This document shows, in pieces, positions 62,841 to 64,000 of a stretch of DNA of 64,000 bases. Within the stretch, counting starts at the first letter, position 1. Every line of letters begins with the position of its first letter. The notes below the pieces were generated by a model that did no database searches, was not told the DNA's origin, and worked only from the letters and a program-made list of their open reading frames with translations. The DNA is taken from the NCBI GenBank assembly GCA_947450025.1, contig CANFTW010000003.1:1-64000 (forward strand), read 5' to 3'. The DNA comes from Bacteroidota bacterium. GTDB lineage: Bacteria; Bacteroidota; Bacteroidia; B-17B0; Aurantibacillaceae. The translations under genes were made by a program, and so were the position numbers.

Positions 62841-63476
62841 ATGTTTCAGCTATTCATTAATAAATTAAAAAACAATTTACAAAAGCCGCTCCCTGGCGTA
62901 ACCGCACAGTTTGAAATGGCACATGTGAAACGTGAAAAAATATTAGCAAATTCAAATGAATCTGAGCATTACAGGCCAAGTGCTGTTTTAATATTGTTAT
63001 TTCCAAATGAACAACAACAAACCTCCGTATTGCTAATTGAACGCATGACTTATAATGGCCATCATAGCGGTCAAATTGCTTTTCCTGGAGGCAAAGCCGA
63101 GCCTGATGATGTTGATTTAGAAGCCACAGCTTTAAGAGAATTTTTTGAAGAAACTGGAGCCGATATAACTCCATTAGTAATTGGCCAATTAACTCCAGTT
63201 TATATTCCTGTGAGCAAATTTATGGTACAACCATTTGTATCCTATGTTGAACAAAAACCAAATTTTTCGGTAAGTGCCTGTGAAGTTCGCGACATCATTG
63301 AATGGGAAATTAATGACTTGCTAAATCCACAAACGATAAAAGAAACGACTATTGAGCCCACGCCAGGTTACAAATTAACAACTCCATATTTTGATGTGCA
63401 TGGAAAGGTGCTTTGGGGGGCTACAGCCATGATGCTAAATGAATTAAAGCATGTTTTAATAACAACCCATCCATAA
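62841..63476 (+). CDS. CoA pyrophosphatase, Nudix (NudL-type)
   Basis: 211 residues from the ATG at 62841. IERMTYNGHHSGQIAFPGGK is the UPF0035/NudL signature that precedes the Nudix box. The box reads GGKAEPDDVDLEATALREFFEETGAD, with the catalytic REFFEE glutamates intact. The family cleaves CoA and related disulfides to 4'-phosphopantetheine and ADP. The longer track start at 62802 would precede the promoter-like TATCTTTG. Confidence 0.9.
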   Translation: MFQLFINKLKNNLQKPLPGVTAQFEMAHVKREKILANSNESEHYRPSAVLILLFPNEQQQTSVLLIERMTYNGHHSGQIAFPGGKAEPDDVDLEATALREFFEETGADITPLVIGQLTPVYIPVSKFMVQPFVSYVEQKPNFSVSACEVRDIIEWEINDLLNPQTIKETTIEPTPGYKLTTPYFDVHGKVLWGATAMMLNELKHVLITTHP

Positions 63477-63480
63477 ATAA

Positions 63481-63507
63481 AAAAGCCTTCTAGTTTAGAA
63501 GGCTTTT
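63481..63507. terminator. bidirectional intrinsic terminator
   Basis: AAAAGCCTTCTA-GTT-TAGAAGGCTTTT: a perfect 12-bp stem with a 3-nt loop. It has A and T runs on both sides and lies between convergent genes (Nudix and solute-binding protein). Confidence 0.88.
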
Positions 63508-63527
63508 TAGAATAGATTGTATTCTTA

Positions 63528-64000
63528 TTATTTTTTAGGCATTTTATCCTTAGGTACTAAATACACCACCGATAAATCCATGTAATTCATAGCGTTTTCA
63601 GGGAAATTTCGAACGTTTAATTGTTCTAGACGGAAATTTTCATCATAAAAAACAGGCATAATAGGTGCTTCATCTAAAACAATTTGCTCTGCTCTAGATA
63701 ATAAAGCATATCGCTTAGCCTTATCAGCTTCAACAAAAGATGCTGCAAATAAAGAATCAAACTGTGCATTTTGAAAACGAGAATAGTTTACAAACGACTT
63801 GTCTGTTGTGTTTTTAGGAACATGTTTTCCGTAAAAAACAGTTAAAAATGTTTCTGGATCTGGATAATCTGCTACCCATGCAAATCGGAAAAAATCTGAT
63901 TTTCCTGAAGACACATTTTCAATATGCTCTGCAAATGGCACTATGTTAATATCAATATCTACATTTAAATTTTCCTTTAACATCTTCTGAATAACTTCAG
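63528..64000 (-). CDS. ABC transporter solute-binding protein, family 5 (C-terminal part)
   Basis: Partial; runs off the right edge, and the reading frame is open to 64000 (EVIQK precedes the first Met of the track). The visible 156 residues are the C-terminal lobe of a DppA/OppA-type protein: FFRFAWVADYPDPETFLTVF with the conserved W.ADYPDP stretch, then YSRFQNAQFDSLFAASFVEA and APIMPVFYDENFRLEQLNVR. Peptide or nickel uptake is typical. Transport partners are not in the window. Confidence 0.9.
   Translation of the reverse strand, partial: EVIQKMLKENLNVDIDINIVPFAEHIENVSSGKSDFFRFAWVADYPDPETFLTVFYGKHVPKNTTDKSFVNYSRFQNAQFDSLFAASFVEADKAKRYALLSRAEQIVLDEAPIMPVFYDENFRLEQLNVRNFPENAMNYMDLSVVYLVPKDKMPKK

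Noticed and set aside
1-64000. CRISPR arrays, insertion sequences, prophage genes and rRNA
   Set aside because: No regularly spaced repeats with unique spacers, no transposase, integrase or structural phage gene, and no rRNA segment was seen on either strand.

Overview
The window is AT-rich chromosomal DNA of a Bacteroidota bacterium, most likely Flavobacteriia or a close relative. Four things point there. Five secreted proteins end in the type IX secretion (T9SS) sorting domain (VYPNP or FPNP followed by a G.YF/G.YY strand). Several promoters match the Bacteroidota form TTTG-N18-21-TAnnTTTG. Lineage-typical families are present (DUF4907, DUF2490, DUF4286, TonB receptor with carboxypeptidase-like N-domain). 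KsgA, PdxA and PanD-UPF0104-HldE-C sit in neighbourhoods that I recall from this phylum. Genes are dense, no gap exceeds 300 bases, and no prophage, IS element, CRISPR array or rRNA was seen. One tRNA gene, tRNA-Val(TAC), is present with its own promoter and terminator.

Layout. 1-3.3 kb: truncated P-loop kinase, TonB-dependent receptor (heme-type plug) and a small membrane-anchored protein. 3.4-9.9 kb: tRNA-Val, then a five-gene leftward operon for a DUF4907 lipoprotein, three Kelch T9SS proteins and an Ig-like T9SS adhesin. 10-15.9 kb: a VTC-type polyphosphate polymerase with its DUF4956 membrane partner, in one operon with a YD-repeat protein, a lipoprotein and an eight-repeat T9SS protein; next to it lie two DUF2490 barrels and a second copy of the lipoprotein. 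16-18.6 kb: small acidic exported protein, SulP anion transporter and beta-carbonic anhydrase (bicarbonate uptake and hydration). 18.6-25.6 kb: orphan LytTR regulator, membrane acyltransferase, an ATP-grasp enzyme paired with a long Orn/Lys/Arg decarboxylase, and a four-helix-bundle gene bracketed by octamer-phased AATT arrays, then a VOC protein.

25.8-32.8 kb: a urea-transporter/M23-peptidase fusion with a TPR protein and a TPR-barrel protein, convergent with a hybrid CHASE3 histidine kinase whose own operon partner is a paralogue of that TPR protein. 32.9-37 kb: KsgA operon with DUF4286 and TPR proteins. 37-45 kb: MacB-like permease, RecQ, M17 aminopeptidase, exported protein, PdxA. 45-46.4 kb: an exported protein divergent from two small XRE regulators, with two abutting 14-bp palindromes in the shared promoter region. 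46.4-52.6 kb: three peptidases (peptidase T, DPP-IV-like S9, M1). 52.7-56.6 kb: PanD, UPF0104-type membrane protein, heptose-phosphate adenylyltransferase, lipid-linked sugar flippase, dUTPase. 56.6-61 kb: YkgJ, TruB, GT39-type glycosyltransferase, RibBA. 61-64 kb: nitroreductase divergent from HxlR, SRPBCC protein, CoA pyrophosphatase and the C-terminus of a peptide-type ABC solute-binding protein.

The best candidates for something not yet described are: (1) the four-helix-bundle cassette between two in-phase AATTnnnn arrays exactly 392 bp apart; (2) the urea transporter/M23 - TPR - barrel operon facing a kinase-TPR operon; (3) the polyphosphate polymerase locus with duplicated envelope components; (4) the tandem palindromic operator of the XRE pair. 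Functions of these are inferred from sequence and context only.
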